The notes under the pieces: generated by a model | What the model was told of the DNA's origin: nothing | What the model saw: only the letters and a program-made list of their open reading frames with translations | The model's database searches: none | NCBI GenBank assembly: GCA_900542295.1 | Contig: UQNJ01000003.1 | Span: forward strand, 111,115-175,114 | Origin: an uncultured Eubacteriales bacterium | GTDB taxonomy: Bacteria > Bacillota > Clostridia > Peptostreptococcales > Anaerovoracaceae | DNA: 64,000 nt | Direction of reading: 5' to 3' | Position numbers and translations under genes: made by a program | Part shown: one piece after another, positions 51,376-60,606 of the stretch | Layout: each line of letters begins with the position of its first letter | Numbering within the stretch: position 1 is the stretch's first letter

Positions 51376-51873
51376 ATGTTTAGGAAAATGCGCAGAACAA
51401 AACAGCAGCTTGCTGAGGAAGAGGCACGTGCAATAATAGAACGTGCAAAAGTAGGCATTATGGGAGTTATTGGGGATGACGGATACCCATACACAGTGCC
51501 TGTAAATACAGTTTTGGTTGGAGATAAGATATATTTTCACAGTGCAAAATCAGGACATAAAATCGACGCTATTTCTGAAAATCCAAAAGTTTCTTTTTCT
51601 TTTATAGATAAAGACGATGTAGTATCGAGAGAATTCACCACATATTTTCGCAGTGCCCAGGTGTTTGGAAAGGCACATGTGGTTACTGATACAGAAGAAT
51701 TTAATAGTGCGTTTAGAGCTATCTGCGAGAAATTCAGCGGTGCGGATATGGACAGATACGAAGAAGTTATGAAAAACGAATCTAAGGCGGCTTCGGTCGT
51801 ATGCGTTGAAATAGAACATATTGCGGCAAAGGAAGCGATGGAGCTGGTTAAGCAGAGAGGACAGGTGAAATAA
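51376..51873 (+). CDS. pyridoxamine 5'-phosphate oxidase-like FMN-binding split-barrel protein
   Basis: A 165-residue split-barrel flavoprotein of the NimA/PNPOx-like group: GIMGVIGDDGYPYTVPVNTV, IYFHSAKSGHKIDAI and NPKVSFSFIDKDDV are the usual FMN-binding strands, and the C-terminus carries SVVCVEIEHIAAKEA. NimA relatives reduce nitro compounds; others bind heme or F420, so the substrate is open. The stop overlaps the homoserine dehydrogenase start by one base. Confidence 0.85.
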   Translation: MFRKMRRTKQQLAEEEARAIIERAKVGIMGVIGDDGYPYTVPVNTVLVGDKIYFHSAKSGHKIDAISENPKVSFSFIDKDDVVSREFTTYFRSAQVFGKAHVVTDTEEFNSAFRAICEKFSGADMDRYEEVMKNESKAASVVCVEIEHIAAKEAMELVKQRGQVK

Positions 51874-52907
51874 TGAAACAGTTTTCTGTAGCAATGCTTG
51901 GTTATGGAATTGCAGGCAAAGCTTTTGCGAGAATTTTGAACCAGACTCACGATGAAATACTGCAAAAGACAGGTTATGATGTAAAGGTGGTAGCTATCAC
52001 CACAGGCTCACGAGGCTCGCTGTATTGCATGGACGGCATTGACCTTGCTGAGGCTACTCGTCAGCTTGAGGAAGAGGGAAGATTCAATACAGATTATTCT
52101 GCTTACAGCACAATGACTTCTATGGAAGTGGTTGAAACCGTAGACTACGATGTTGTACTTGAACTGACCCCTCTCAATATAGAAACAGGGCTTCCGGCAG
52201 CAGACCATATAAGAAAAGCTTTAAGCAGAGGCAAACATGCGGTTTCTGCAAACAAGGGACCGCTTGCATGGTACTATAGAGAGTTAAGAGATCTTGCAAA
52301 AGAAAAAGGTGTCTGTTTCTTCTTTGAAACAACAGTTATGGCAGGAACGCCGGTATTTAACATGGCTGACAACTGTCTGCAATATTGCAAGATAGATAAA
52401 GTAGAAGGAATTTTCAATGCAACAACCAATTACATATTAAAAGAAATGACAAAAGGCGTGCCTATGGACGAAATCCTGAGAACCGGCAGAGAACAGGGAT
52501 TTATGGAAGCCGATGTGTCAATGGATACAAAAGGGTGGGATGCAACAGCTAAACTGACTGTACTTCTCAATGTACTTATGGATGCAGGCATAACTCCTGA
52601 TATGATTGACAGAACAGGTATAGAGGATGTTACCGAAGAAGATATCAGGGCGGCTCAATCTCGAGGCAATGTTATAAAACTTCTGTGCAGCGGCACAAAA
52701 GACGAAAACGGCAAAGTGACAGGAAAGGTGGCGCCTGCGGAAGTTCCGGCAAACGATGTGTTTGCAGATGAGAATCTTGTGGCGGTGTTATCGGTATATA
52801 CTGACTTGATGGGCAAGCTTACCATGCTCCAATACGGTTTGGAAACTACGCAGACCGGTTATGGTGTGTTTATAGATACTGTAAGAGTTTTGGATACTGT
52901 CAGATAA
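51873..52907 (+). CDS. homoserine dehydrogenase (short form)
   Basis: A 344-residue homoserine dehydrogenase-like protein: NAD(P)-binding VAMLGYGIAGKAFARIL, SANKGPLAWYYRELRDLAKE, the catalytic-domain GIFNATTNYILKEM and GFMEADVSMDTKGWDATAKL with the active-site Asp/Lys. The C-terminal ACT domain of longer enzymes is missing, as in several Clostridia, so threonine feedback by that route is unlikely. It would reduce aspartate semialdehyde for threonine and methionine synthesis; thrC is at 40144. Confidence 0.88.
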   Translation: MKQFSVAMLGYGIAGKAFARILNQTHDEILQKTGYDVKVVAITTGSRGSLYCMDGIDLAEATRQLEEEGRFNTDYSAYSTMTSMEVVETVDYDVVLELTPLNIETGLPAADHIRKALSRGKHAVSANKGPLAWYYRELRDLAKEKGVCFFFETTVMAGTPVFNMADNCLQYCKIDKVEGIFNATTNYILKEMTKGVPMDEILRTGREQGFMEADVSMDTKGWDATAKLTVLLNVLMDAGITPDMIDRTGIEDVTEEDIRAAQSRGNVIKLLCSGTKDENGKVTGKVAPAEVPANDVFADENLVAVLSVYTDLMGKLTMLQYGLETTQTGYGVFIDTVRVLDTVR

Positions 52908-52912
52908 CATGC

Positions 52913-52946
52913 AAAGCTCCCGAAACCATAAGTTTCGGGAGCTTTA
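52913..52946 (+). terminator. intrinsic terminator
   Basis: AAAGCTCCCGAAAC (52913-52926) and GTTTCGGGAGCTTT (52932-52945) form a 14 bp perfect stem with a five-base loop. The T tract is short. Confidence 0.85.
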
Positions 52947-52996
52947 TCATAATTCCTAATGAATTATTATGATTTTATCAGTCAGGAGGGTTGAAT

Positions 52997-53518
52997 ATGC
53001 TGACGACAAAGAGATTGATTTTAGAAAAATTCAAAGCAGAAGAGCTGTCTGAGCTTATGAAAATCGAACACGATCCGGAAAACTGCAAGTTCACATGGAC
53101 TAATACACTGGAAGAACATTTAGAAGAACTTAAAGACCCGGATGTCCTTACTTTGGCAGTTAAGAAGCGGGAAAACGGCAACATAATCGGCGATGTAATA
53201 ATCAATTTAGATTTCGAATCCGAGTGGTTTGAGATAAAAAGAATAGCTTTCAGTGAAAAAGGTTCGGGTTATGGCAGAGAAACGATGAATGCTCTTATAA
53301 AATATGCGTTTGAGGAGCTGAATATGAACAAGGTGTGGCTTGAGGCATATACCGATAATAAGGTGGGAAGAAATCTGTATGAATCATTAGGCTTTCATAT
53401 AGACGGAATATTGCGTCAGCATCACAAAACCGAAAGGGGAATCCTGGACCAGATGCAGTTTTCAATGCTTGCAGGCGAATACCGTCAGCTGAAAGAAAAA
53501 GGTGTTTTTACGAGATGA
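52997..53518 (+). CDS. GNAT-family N-acetyltransferase
   Basis: A 173-residue RimJ/RimL-type acetyltransferase: LTTKRLILEKFKAEELSEL at the start, IGDVIINLDFES, the acetyl-CoA loop SEKGSGYGRETMNALIKYA and the C-terminal NKVGRNLYESLGFHIDGILR. The substrate could be a protein N-terminus or a small amine. The ATG at 52997 has AGGAGGG 6 bp upstream; TTG 52991 is too close. Confidence 0.88.
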   Translation: MLTTKRLILEKFKAEELSELMKIEHDPENCKFTWTNTLEEHLEELKDPDVLTLAVKKRENGNIIGDVIINLDFESEWFEIKRIAFSEKGSGYGRETMNALIKYAFEELNMNKVWLEAYTDNKVGRNLYESLGFHIDGILRQHHKTERGILDQMQFSMLAGEYRQLKEKGVFTR

Positions 53519-53570
53519 AGATGAAAGCACAGATTTGAAGACAAAAACAGTACGGAAGTGAGTATAATAG

Positions 53571-53816
53571 ATGGATATAGATAAAATAACGGAAAGAAGA
53601 AACAGAATATTTGAACAGATGATGGAAAATGCTTCTTTTATGGCAGTATATAATGGTGAATTATATGATGATGAAGAAGAGGAAGAAATATTGAAAATGA
53701 TGGAAAAACTTGATGATGCAATATATGAGTTCAACTGCGGCAATCCTTCTAAAACCATGAAATTTGCGGATATTGAAAGACTTGTAGAAGAGATAGAGAA
53801 AAAAGTGAATCTGTAG
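53571..53816 (+). CDS. small acidic protein of unknown function
   Basis: An 81-residue, mostly helical, acidic frame with a DDEEEEEILKMMEKLDDAI stretch and a single Cys. It is not recognised. The ribosome-binding site is weak (GGAAGTGA, about 10 bp upstream). It has a well-behaved codon pattern and no competing frame, which is why I keep it. Confidence 0.45.
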   Translation: MDIDKITERRNRIFEQMMENASFMAVYNGELYDDEEEEEILKMMEKLDDAIYEFNCGNPSKTMKFADIERLVEEIEKKVNL

Positions 53817-53863
53817 CAGAGCACTATCATGAAATCCTGTGCAGATTTTGAACTTCAAAGTAT

Positions 53864-53892
53864 TTGACAATATACTCACAAAATAGTAAACT
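53864..53892 (+). promoter_or_regulatory. vegetative promoter for the peptidase run
   Basis: TTGACA (53864-53869), 17 bp, TAAACT (53887-53892), 90 bp upstream of the first M20 gene. Confidence 0.65.
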
Positions 53893-53981
53893 TGAAATAA
53901 GGACTTACCGAAAATCGGGTGTATTTTATTTGCGCCGGTTTTAAATGGATTGTCTGAAAAATAAATGCAAGGGAGATAATC

Positions 53982-55625
53982 ATGGAAGAAAGAATACTTG
54001 AATTTTTAAAGACACTGGTTGCCATGAAAAGCGTAAGCTGCTCTGATGAAGAAGTTAAACCGGCAGAATGGTTTGCAGATTTTTTCAAAGGGCTTCCTTA
54101 TTTTGAAAAGCACCCTGAGGATACCGGACTTTATGAAATCCCGGGAGACCCATACGGAAGAAAAGTGCCATATGCGTTGCTCAGAGGAAAGACAACCGAT
54201 ACAGTTTTGCTCAGCGGTCATTTTGACGTTGTATCTACGGAAGAGTACGGCAAAGCTGAGCCTTGGGCTTATGAAGTCGGTACAAAATTAGAAGAAATGC
54301 TGAAAGATATGCCGCTTGACGAAACAGCAAAAGCTGATCTCGAATCAGGAGAATGGATTTGGGGAAGAGGCGTAGCTGACATGAAAGGCGGCTTAGCTAT
54401 ACATACTGCTCTGTTTGAGGAGTATGCCAAAAAGGCTCTTGAAGGAACTCTTGAAGGTAGCATAATGTTTATGCCTGTTCCGGATGAGGAGTCATATTCC
54501 GCAGGAATGAGAAACGGAATAACGGTTTTAAAACAATTTAAAGAAAAATATGGACTTACATATAAGCTTCTGATAGACCCGGAACCGACGGCAGACAAAG
54601 GAGAACTTCAGATAATGTCTCTTGGAACTGTGGGAAAGATAATGCCTGCTGTTATCGTTCAAGGAAAGAAAGGCCATATGGGTCACTGCTATGAGGGATT
54701 CTCTGCTCTTGGAATTCTGGCGGAGATATACCTTAAAACAAATGGTTCTCTCGAATTTTCGGAAATTTACGGAGACGAAGCATCTGTGCCTCCTACATGG
54801 GGAAATATGCGTGATATGAAAAAAGGATATGATGTATCTATACCTCATAGGGCTTACGGATATTTTACGGCACTTAATTTCGGTATGACTCCGGAAGAAA
54901 TTTTGAACAAGTTAAAGAAAATATCCACAGAAGCTTTTGAACATCAGGTAGAAAAGCTAAATGGCGAGTACCAGAAGTACAAGACTATGAACAAGGCTGA
55001 AATTATGGACAAAATATATTATGAGCCTTGTGTGATGTCATTTACAGAGCTTTGTCAGGAAGTAAAAGCAAAAGACGAAGCTGCTTTCGATAAATTCTAC
55101 AAGGAAACCTACGACAGAATTATCGCAAAGGTTAATACAGGTGAGTCAAACTATCCGAGCGCAACTATAGACATGATGGAAGCAGTGCTTGATTATGCTG
55201 ACATTCAATATCCGCTTGTGCTTTTAGGTTTTGCACCTCCTTACTATCCTCCGACACACAGCAACATGGTTAAAGGTAAGGAAGGATTCGGAACAAAGGC
55301 ATATGAATTCGTAAAAGATTTATCTGAAAGGGAATACGGACAGAAGATTGGCTTTGAAAACTTCTTTATGGGAATTTCCGACCTGAGCTACGGCTGTATA
55401 ACTTCACCGTTTGACTATGTCAAGTATTCGGCTAACACACCTCTGTGGGGAGAAGATTATAATATGGACTTTGAAGCTATAGAGGATGTTGCAATACCGG
55501 GAGTGATATACGGACCTATAGGCAGGAACTATCACCAGTATATTGAAAGAGTAAACAAAGAAAGCTTACTGAAAGTTGTTCCGAATGTTACTAAAGCTTT
55601 GATAGAATACATGTGGACATTATAA
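53982..55625 (+). CDS. RocB-like M20 family metallopeptidase
   Basis: A 547-residue M20 enzyme of the RocB (arginine utilisation) type, longer than ordinary M20 peptidases. Metal and catalytic motifs are intact: LSGHFDVVST (His-x-Asp), GVADMKGG (bridging Asp), VPDEESYS (Glu-Glu) and DPEPTADKG. The C-terminal half has the family's LGFAPPYYPPTHS and GISDLSYGCI blocks. RocB's true substrate is unsettled; a peptide or modified amino acid is likely. An AGGGAGAT site lies before ATG 53982. It is more divergent than the other two RocB-like genes at 56981 and 62134. Confidence 0.88.
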   Translation: MEERILEFLKTLVAMKSVSCSDEEVKPAEWFADFFKGLPYFEKHPEDTGLYEIPGDPYGRKVPYALLRGKTTDTVLLSGHFDVVSTEEYGKAEPWAYEVGTKLEEMLKDMPLDETAKADLESGEWIWGRGVADMKGGLAIHTALFEEYAKKALEGTLEGSIMFMPVPDEESYSAGMRNGITVLKQFKEKYGLTYKLLIDPEPTADKGELQIMSLGTVGKIMPAVIVQGKKGHMGHCYEGFSALGILAEIYLKTNGSLEFSEIYGDEASVPPTWGNMRDMKKGYDVSIPHRAYGYFTALNFGMTPEEILNKLKKISTEAFEHQVEKLNGEYQKYKTMNKAEIMDKIYYEPCVMSFTELCQEVKAKDEAAFDKFYKETYDRIIAKVNTGESNYPSATIDMMEAVLDYADIQYPLVLLGFAPPYYPPTHSNMVKGKEGFGTKAYEFVKDLSEREYGQKIGFENFFMGISDLSYGCITSPFDYVKYSANTPLWGEDYNMDFEAIEDVAIPGVIYGPIGRNYHQYIERVNKESLLKVVPNVTKALIEYMWTL

Positions 55626-55634
55626 TAAAATTTT

Positions 55635-55724
55635 AAAGAAAACGATCGCTTCATGAAGAAAACCGGATTATGTGGAAGAACATAGATTGTTTCGGATTTT
55701 GAATAAAGCGGTTCGTTTTCTTGG
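55635..55724 (+). other. structured spacer between M20 genes
   Basis: AAGAAAACGATCGCTT (55637-55652) can pair with AAGCGGTTCGTTTTCTT (55708-55724), with a small internal mismatch, enclosing an inner TATGT-GGAAGA-ACATA hairpin near 55668-55683. There is no T tract, so it looks like an RNA processing or stability element. Confidence 0.4.
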
Positions 55725-55752
55725 CATGCAAAGAGGAAGGTAAATTACAGCA

Positions 55753-56970
55753 ATGGACAATGAAATCACACGAAGCAGTTTTGAAGAACTGCTCAGAAAG
55801 TTGATATCTATTAAAAGCCCATATTTTCATGAAGATGAAGTAATGGAGTTTGTCAACAATTATTTTAAGGAAAGAGAAATACCTGCCGAGATACATACTT
55901 TTTTTGAACCTAAGGAAACTAAATTTCACGGCAAAAATGTTGTTGGCGTAATGGACAGCGGTAAACCGGGTCCTGTCATATATTTAGGAGGACATCTTGA
56001 TACGGTTCAGCTCTGCAACGGATGGACAAAGCCTGCTTACGAAGGATATGTAGAGGGAGATTACATGTACGGAGTGGGAGCTCTCGACATGAAAGCGGGG
56101 TGTGCAGCGATAATGCTGGCATTGGAACAGTTTGCCAAAAATCATCTTAAAGACAACAGCTTTAAGGGTAAACTCATCTACCATTTTGTATCAGACGAAG
56201 AAGGACCTTACGGACTTGGAACCGTTTACATAATAAATGACAAAATCCACAATATAGCGCAGGAGGCAGATTTCGCCATAATAGCGGAGCCTTCAGCAGG
56301 ATTTACTAAAGTTCCGCATCCTTGTCTTTGCCTTGGAGCAAGAGGCGGATACAACTATACTATCAAGGTTCATGGCAAATCAGCTCATGCGGCTACTCCT
56401 GAACTTGGAATCAATGCGATGGTAGATGCTTCTGCAATAGTATCTGAGCTGGAAAAGATTCCTTTAGAAGAAGATGATAAGCTTGGTAAATCCACTCCTT
56501 GTGTAATACGCATGAACGGCGGCGGAGCAGCATGCAGTGTGCCGGATTATGCAGAGGTTGAAATTTTCCACCATACAGTCAGAGGTGAAACTCAGGAAAC
56601 CATAAGAACTCGTGTGGATAAAGCTATAGAGGCTGCAAATGTGAGATCCAAAGTAGAAGTTGCTTTCAGGCAATCGCCTGCTGAAGGCTTCGACGGAGGG
56701 TTTGACGCATATTGCATAGATGAAAACGGGGAACTTCTCAAGAAGCTTGAATCAACAGTTAAAAATGTGTGTGACCGTCCGGCTAATTTGGCATATTTCC
56801 AGAGCATAGGAGACTTTAACCACATAGGCGGAAAGCTTGGGATTCCTACAGTATTATTAGGCGCTGAGGGTGATAATTTCCACAGCAATGATGAGAGAGT
56901 AGATCTTAATTCAGCGGTGGAAGTTGCCCATATTATAAGCGAGTTTATTTCAGATGTATTAAGTGATTAG
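55753..56970 (+). CDS. ArgE/DapE-type M20 metallopeptidase
   Basis: A 405-residue classical M20 hydrolase: LGGHLDTVQ, GVGALDMKAGCAAIM, VSDEEGPYG (Glu-Glu), a dimerisation domain with VHGKSAHAATPELGINAM, and the C-terminal FNHIGGKLGIPTVLLGAEG block with its His. It may act as a deacylase or dipeptidase on peptides or N-acyl amino acids. It sits between two RocB-like genes, so it probably works on the same substrate set. The spacer to the next gene is 10 bp. Confidence 0.88.
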   Translation: MDNEITRSSFEELLRKLISIKSPYFHEDEVMEFVNNYFKEREIPAEIHTFFEPKETKFHGKNVVGVMDSGKPGPVIYLGGHLDTVQLCNGWTKPAYEGYVEGDYMYGVGALDMKAGCAAIMLALEQFAKNHLKDNSFKGKLIYHFVSDEEGPYGLGTVYIINDKIHNIAQEADFAIIAEPSAGFTKVPHPCLCLGARGGYNYTIKVHGKSAHAATPELGINAMVDASAIVSELEKIPLEEDDKLGKSTPCVIRMNGGGAACSVPDYAEVEIFHHTVRGETQETIRTRVDKAIEAANVRSKVEVAFRQSPAEGFDGGFDAYCIDENGELLKKLESTVKNVCDRPANLAYFQSIGDFNHIGGKLGIPTVLLGAEGDNFHSNDERVDLNSAVEVAHIISEFISDVLSD

Positions 56971-56980
56971 GAGGAAAGCA

Positions 56981-58630
56981 ATGAACACTGAACTGAGCAA
57001 AAGAATCAAAGAGATAGCTTTAGAACTCGTAGCACAGAAATCAATCGTTGAAACTGATGATGAAGTGACTATGAGTGAAAAGGTATACGAAATTATGGCA
57101 AGAATGGATTATTACAAGAAACATCCTGAAAAGCTGTATTTTGTGCCTGCTAAAAATGACAAATGGAACAGAAAAATTGTTGTTGCAATATTAAACGGTG
57201 AGAAAAAGCCAAGTGACAAAACAGTGGTTTTCATCGGACATACTGACACCGTAGGTATTTCCGACTACGGCAATCTGGCAGAATATGCTACAAAGCCTGA
57301 AGAACTGATAGAAAAGCTTAAAGAAGTTTCTCTTACTCAGGAAGTAAAAGATGATATGGCTTCCGGCAAGTATATGTTCGGAAGAGGTATTTTCGACATG
57401 AAGTCCGGAGATGCCAACGTAATGGGTATCATGGAAATGATCTCAAAAGATATAGAGAACTTTGAAGGAAACATTATCTTTGCGGCAGTTTGCGACGAAG
57501 AAGGAAACTCTCAGGGAATGTTGGCATTCGTTCCTGAGCTTATCAGACTTAAAAAAGAATTCGGATATGACTACAGAGCAATGCTTGACCCTGATTACAT
57601 AGCTCCGGCATATCCGGGAGATCCTAATGTATATCAGTACATAGGTACTGTAGGAAAGCTGATGCCTACTTTCTTTGTAGTAGGTAAAGAAACTCATGTA
57701 GGTGAATCATTCAGCGGACTTGACCCTAACCAGATTGCGGCTGAAATCACAAGAAGAGTAAACCTGAATCCTGAGTTCTCAGATGTAGTTGAAGGAGAAG
57801 TTACTCTTCCTCCTATCACTTTAAAGCAGAGAGACTTAAAACCTGAATACTCAGTTCAGATTGCAAGCAAAGCTATACTCTTCTTTAACTATGCTACTCA
57901 CTCAAGTACACCGGCTGATGTTATGGAAAAGATGATGAACGCAGGTCAGGAATGTTTCCGGACTGTAGTTGATACTCTCAACGAAAGATATGAAAAGTTC
58001 TGTAACATGGTAGGAAGAGATTATGTGAAACTCCCTTGGGAAGCAAGAACAATGAGCTTCGAACAGCTTTTTGCAGCTGTAAAAGAAGAAGTGGGCGATA
58101 AGCTTGACGATATGGTTAAAGCATATGCTGAAGAAGTTTCAAAGGATGACAGATACGATGTTCGTGACAAGGCTATGAAGATAGTTGAATATGTTCACAG
58201 CCTGTGGTCAGACAAGAACCCTGTTCTTATCGTATACCTAACTCCTCCTTATTATCCGCACATATATGTTGAGGGAACAAGACCTGAAGAAAAAGTCCTT
58301 ATAGATGCTGTAAACCATGCAGTAACTACTACAAAGAGCGATTACAAGCTGGTTCAGAAGAAATTCCTGCCATGCATTTCAGATTTGAGCTATGCCGCTG
58401 CTCCTAAGGAAGCAGAAGCTATCGCAGCTCTGAAGCAGAACATGCCGGGATTCGGAACCATATATGATTTACCTATCGAAGAAATGCAGGAATTGGATTT
58501 ACCTGTAGCTGACATAGGTTCTTACGGTAAGGATGCTCATCAGTTCACAGAGAGAGTTGAAACTGTATATACTTACGAAGTTCTTCCTGAAATTCTGTAC
58601 AAGACTATGATGTACATGCTGGAAAACTAA
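56981..58630 (+). CDS. RocB-like M20 family metallopeptidase
   Basis: A 549-residue RocB-type protein: FIGHTDTVG, GRGIFDMKSG, AVCDEEGNSQG, GTVGKLMPTFFVVGKETHVG (second metal His), LTPPYYPHIY and PCISDLSYAA. The metal ligands are kept. It is clearly a paralogue of 62134-63795, sharing the same motif order and spacing with different linkers. The start at 56981 (GGAGGAAA upstream) is preferred over the in-frame ATG at 56963, which overlaps the previous gene. Confidence 0.9.
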   Translation: MNTELSKRIKEIALELVAQKSIVETDDEVTMSEKVYEIMARMDYYKKHPEKLYFVPAKNDKWNRKIVVAILNGEKKPSDKTVVFIGHTDTVGISDYGNLAEYATKPEELIEKLKEVSLTQEVKDDMASGKYMFGRGIFDMKSGDANVMGIMEMISKDIENFEGNIIFAAVCDEEGNSQGMLAFVPELIRLKKEFGYDYRAMLDPDYIAPAYPGDPNVYQYIGTVGKLMPTFFVVGKETHVGESFSGLDPNQIAAEITRRVNLNPEFSDVVEGEVTLPPITLKQRDLKPEYSVQIASKAILFFNYATHSSTPADVMEKMMNAGQECFRTVVDTLNERYEKFCNMVGRDYVKLPWEARTMSFEQLFAAVKEEVGDKLDDMVKAYAEEVSKDDRYDVRDKAMKIVEYVHSLWSDKNPVLIVYLTPPYYPHIYVEGTRPEEKVLIDAVNHAVTTTKSDYKLVQKKFLPCISDLSYAAAPKEAEAIAALKQNMPGFGTIYDLPIEEMQELDLPVADIGSYGKDAHQFTERVETVYTYEVLPEILYKTMMYMLEN

Positions 58631-58659
58631 TTTAAAATAAAAATTTATATTATCATAAT

Positions 58660-58736
58660 GCCGCCGGAGTATTTATAATATTTCCGGCGGCGGTAAGCGG
58701 ACTAATATAAAACAACAGCGGTTTCGCTGCTGTTTT
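58660..58736 (+). terminator. two successive hairpins after the RocB-like gene
   Basis: GCCGCCGGA (58660-58668) pairs with TCCGGCGGC (58683-58691) as a perfect 9 bp stem without a T tract; then AACAGC...GCTGTT (58714-58734) is followed by TT. Only the second resembles a terminator, and a weak one. Confidence 0.5.
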
Positions 58737-58870
58737 GCGGAAATATTTAGAAATTTTTTTGTGTAAGATTTAATGTTTCCGTAAAATAAATAATCATACC
58801 GGTCTTTTAAAATTTTCGCAGAAGTTTGAAAAACAGGCCAAATAAAAAGTTATTATCGGGAGGTAAGTAA

Positions 58871-60517
58871 ATGAAAGTAACAGCAGACAAAATCTTTATT
58901 AATGCTAAAGCTTACACACTGGAAGCAGAAGGTGTTGTTAAAGAAGCAATTGTCGTTAAAGACGGAAAGTTTGCATATGTGGGAACTAACGATGAAGCTC
59001 TCGCTAACTACGAAGCAAAAGAAGTCATTGACTTGGAAGGTAAGACAGTTCTCCCAGGAATGGGAGACTCCCATCTGCATTTCTTCGCATTTTGCCAGAC
59101 CTTTACAACAGTAGATTTAGGCGGAGCAAAGAGCAAAAAAGAGGCTATCGAAAGACTCGCAGCTAAGGCAGCAGAAACACCTGAAGGAGAATGGATAAAG
59201 GGTTCAAATTTCGACCAGTCAAAATGGGAAGACTGTGAAGACCAGCTTCCTACAAAAGAGGACTTAGATAAGGCAAGCACCAAGCATCCTATCGTAATAA
59301 AGAGAGTATGTCTGCACACGGCAGTTGCAAATACTATGGCTCTTGAAAAGGCTAACATCGGAAAGGGATATGTGTTTGGACCTTCAGGCACAGTAGAACT
59401 TGATGAAGAAGGAATGCCTAACGGAATATTCAGAGAGCAGGCTTCAAAGATTTATGACGAGCTTATTCCTGATCCATTCCTGATTCCTGAAAATAAAAAG
59501 AAATATATGAAGCAGGGATTTGATCTGGCAGCTTCTTATGGTTTGACTATGATGCATACATATGCTGCCGAAATATGGAAATACACAGAAGATATCAATG
59601 AATATATTGAGCTTAACAGAAAAAATGAACTTCCTGTGAGAATGACAGTTTGTCTTGATGAATTTTACAACAAGCCTTTTGTAACAAAGGCTGAGAGAGA
59701 AGATCCGTTTAGAGCAGCTCAATTCGGAACATTTAAGATTTTCTGCGATGGTTCCTTAGGTTCAAGATCCGCAAAACTTTATGAACCGTATGATGATGAC
59801 CCTTCTACAGACGGAATATTAGTTATAAGCCAGGAAGATCTCAATGAAAAGGTTCTCAAGGCATATGAAATGGGACTGCAGCCTGCAATTCACTGTATAG
59901 GTGACAAAGGACTTGACTGTGTAGTAACAGCTATAGAATATGCTATTGAAAAGAGCCGTGAGCATGGCATGACAGAAAGAGAGCAGGCTGACAGACTGCC
60001 TTTCAGAATAATACATGCTCAGATGGCAACACCGGAACTCATAGAAAGAATGGCAAAACTTCCGCTTGTTTTAGATATCCAGCCTTCATTCTTCCTTACA
60101 GACCTTCACTGGATAAAGGAAAGAGTAGGAGAAAAGAGAGCTAACATGAGCTACACATGGAAGACTTATCAGAAAGCCGGAATCAGAATGGCAGGAGGCT
60201 CAGACTGTCCTGTAGAACTGTTCTCACCTTGGAACGGAATTTATTCTCTTGTAACAAGAAAAGATCTTGAGGGTTATCCTGAAGGCGGGGTTCAGCCGGA
60301 AGAAAAGCTTTCTGTTTATGATGCCGTTTGCATGTTCTCTAAGGATATTCCGTATGCTAACAGAGAGGAAGACTTGATGGGAACTATCGAAGCCGGCAAA
60401 TTTGCCGATATGGTAGTTATCGACAGAGACATTTTCAATATTCCTGAGGATGAGCTTAAGGATGTTCAGGCTCTGAACACTTACCTTGCAGGAAGAGAAA
60501 CTTTCAGAAGAGCATAA
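58871..60517 (+). CDS. YtcJ-type metal-dependent amidohydrolase
   Basis: A 548-residue amidohydrolase: TVLPGMGDSHLHFFAF metal site, EGEWIKGSNFDQSKW, FKIFCDGSLGSRSAKLYEPY, AIHCIGDKGLDCVV, a His-Ala FRIIHAQ and GGSDCPVELFSPWNG. It is the same family as the gene at 3695-5296, and the gene context is again M20 peptidases. GGGAGGTAAG sits before ATG 58871. The substrate is unknown. The terminator at 60538 closes it. Confidence 0.87.
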   Translation: MKVTADKIFINAKAYTLEAEGVVKEAIVVKDGKFAYVGTNDEALANYEAKEVIDLEGKTVLPGMGDSHLHFFAFCQTFTTVDLGGAKSKKEAIERLAAKAAETPEGEWIKGSNFDQSKWEDCEDQLPTKEDLDKASTKHPIVIKRVCLHTAVANTMALEKANIGKGYVFGPSGTVELDEEGMPNGIFREQASKIYDELIPDPFLIPENKKKYMKQGFDLAASYGLTMMHTYAAEIWKYTEDINEYIELNRKNELPVRMTVCLDEFYNKPFVTKAEREDPFRAAQFGTFKIFCDGSLGSRSAKLYEPYDDDPSTDGILVISQEDLNEKVLKAYEMGLQPAIHCIGDKGLDCVVTAIEYAIEKSREHGMTEREQADRLPFRIIHAQMATPELIERMAKLPLVLDIQPSFFLTDLHWIKERVGEKRANMSYTWKTYQKAGIRMAGGSDCPVELFSPWNGIYSLVTRKDLEGYPEGGVQPEEKLSVYDAVCMFSKDIPYANREEDLMGTIEAGKFADMVVIDRDIFNIPEDELKDVQALNTYLAGRETFRRA

Positions 60518-60537
60518 TTAAAATAAAAACCGAAAAT

Positions 60538-60570
60538 AAGGCGAGCCTTTTAAGGGAGGTTCGCCTTTGT
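60538..60570 (+). terminator. intrinsic terminator
   Basis: AAGGCGAGCCT (60538-60548) and AGGTTCGCCTT (60557-60567) form an 11 bp stem with one G-U pair, then TGTT. Confidence 0.78.
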
Positions 60571-60606
60571 TAAAAGGCTGCTTTTGTATGGCAGCAAAGG
60601 TAAGAT

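Noticed and set aside
55715..55735. Sigma-54 promoter (TTGGCATG) before the ArgE-type M20 gene
   Set aside because: The -24 half is present but the GC of the -12 element is missing at the required ten-base distance.
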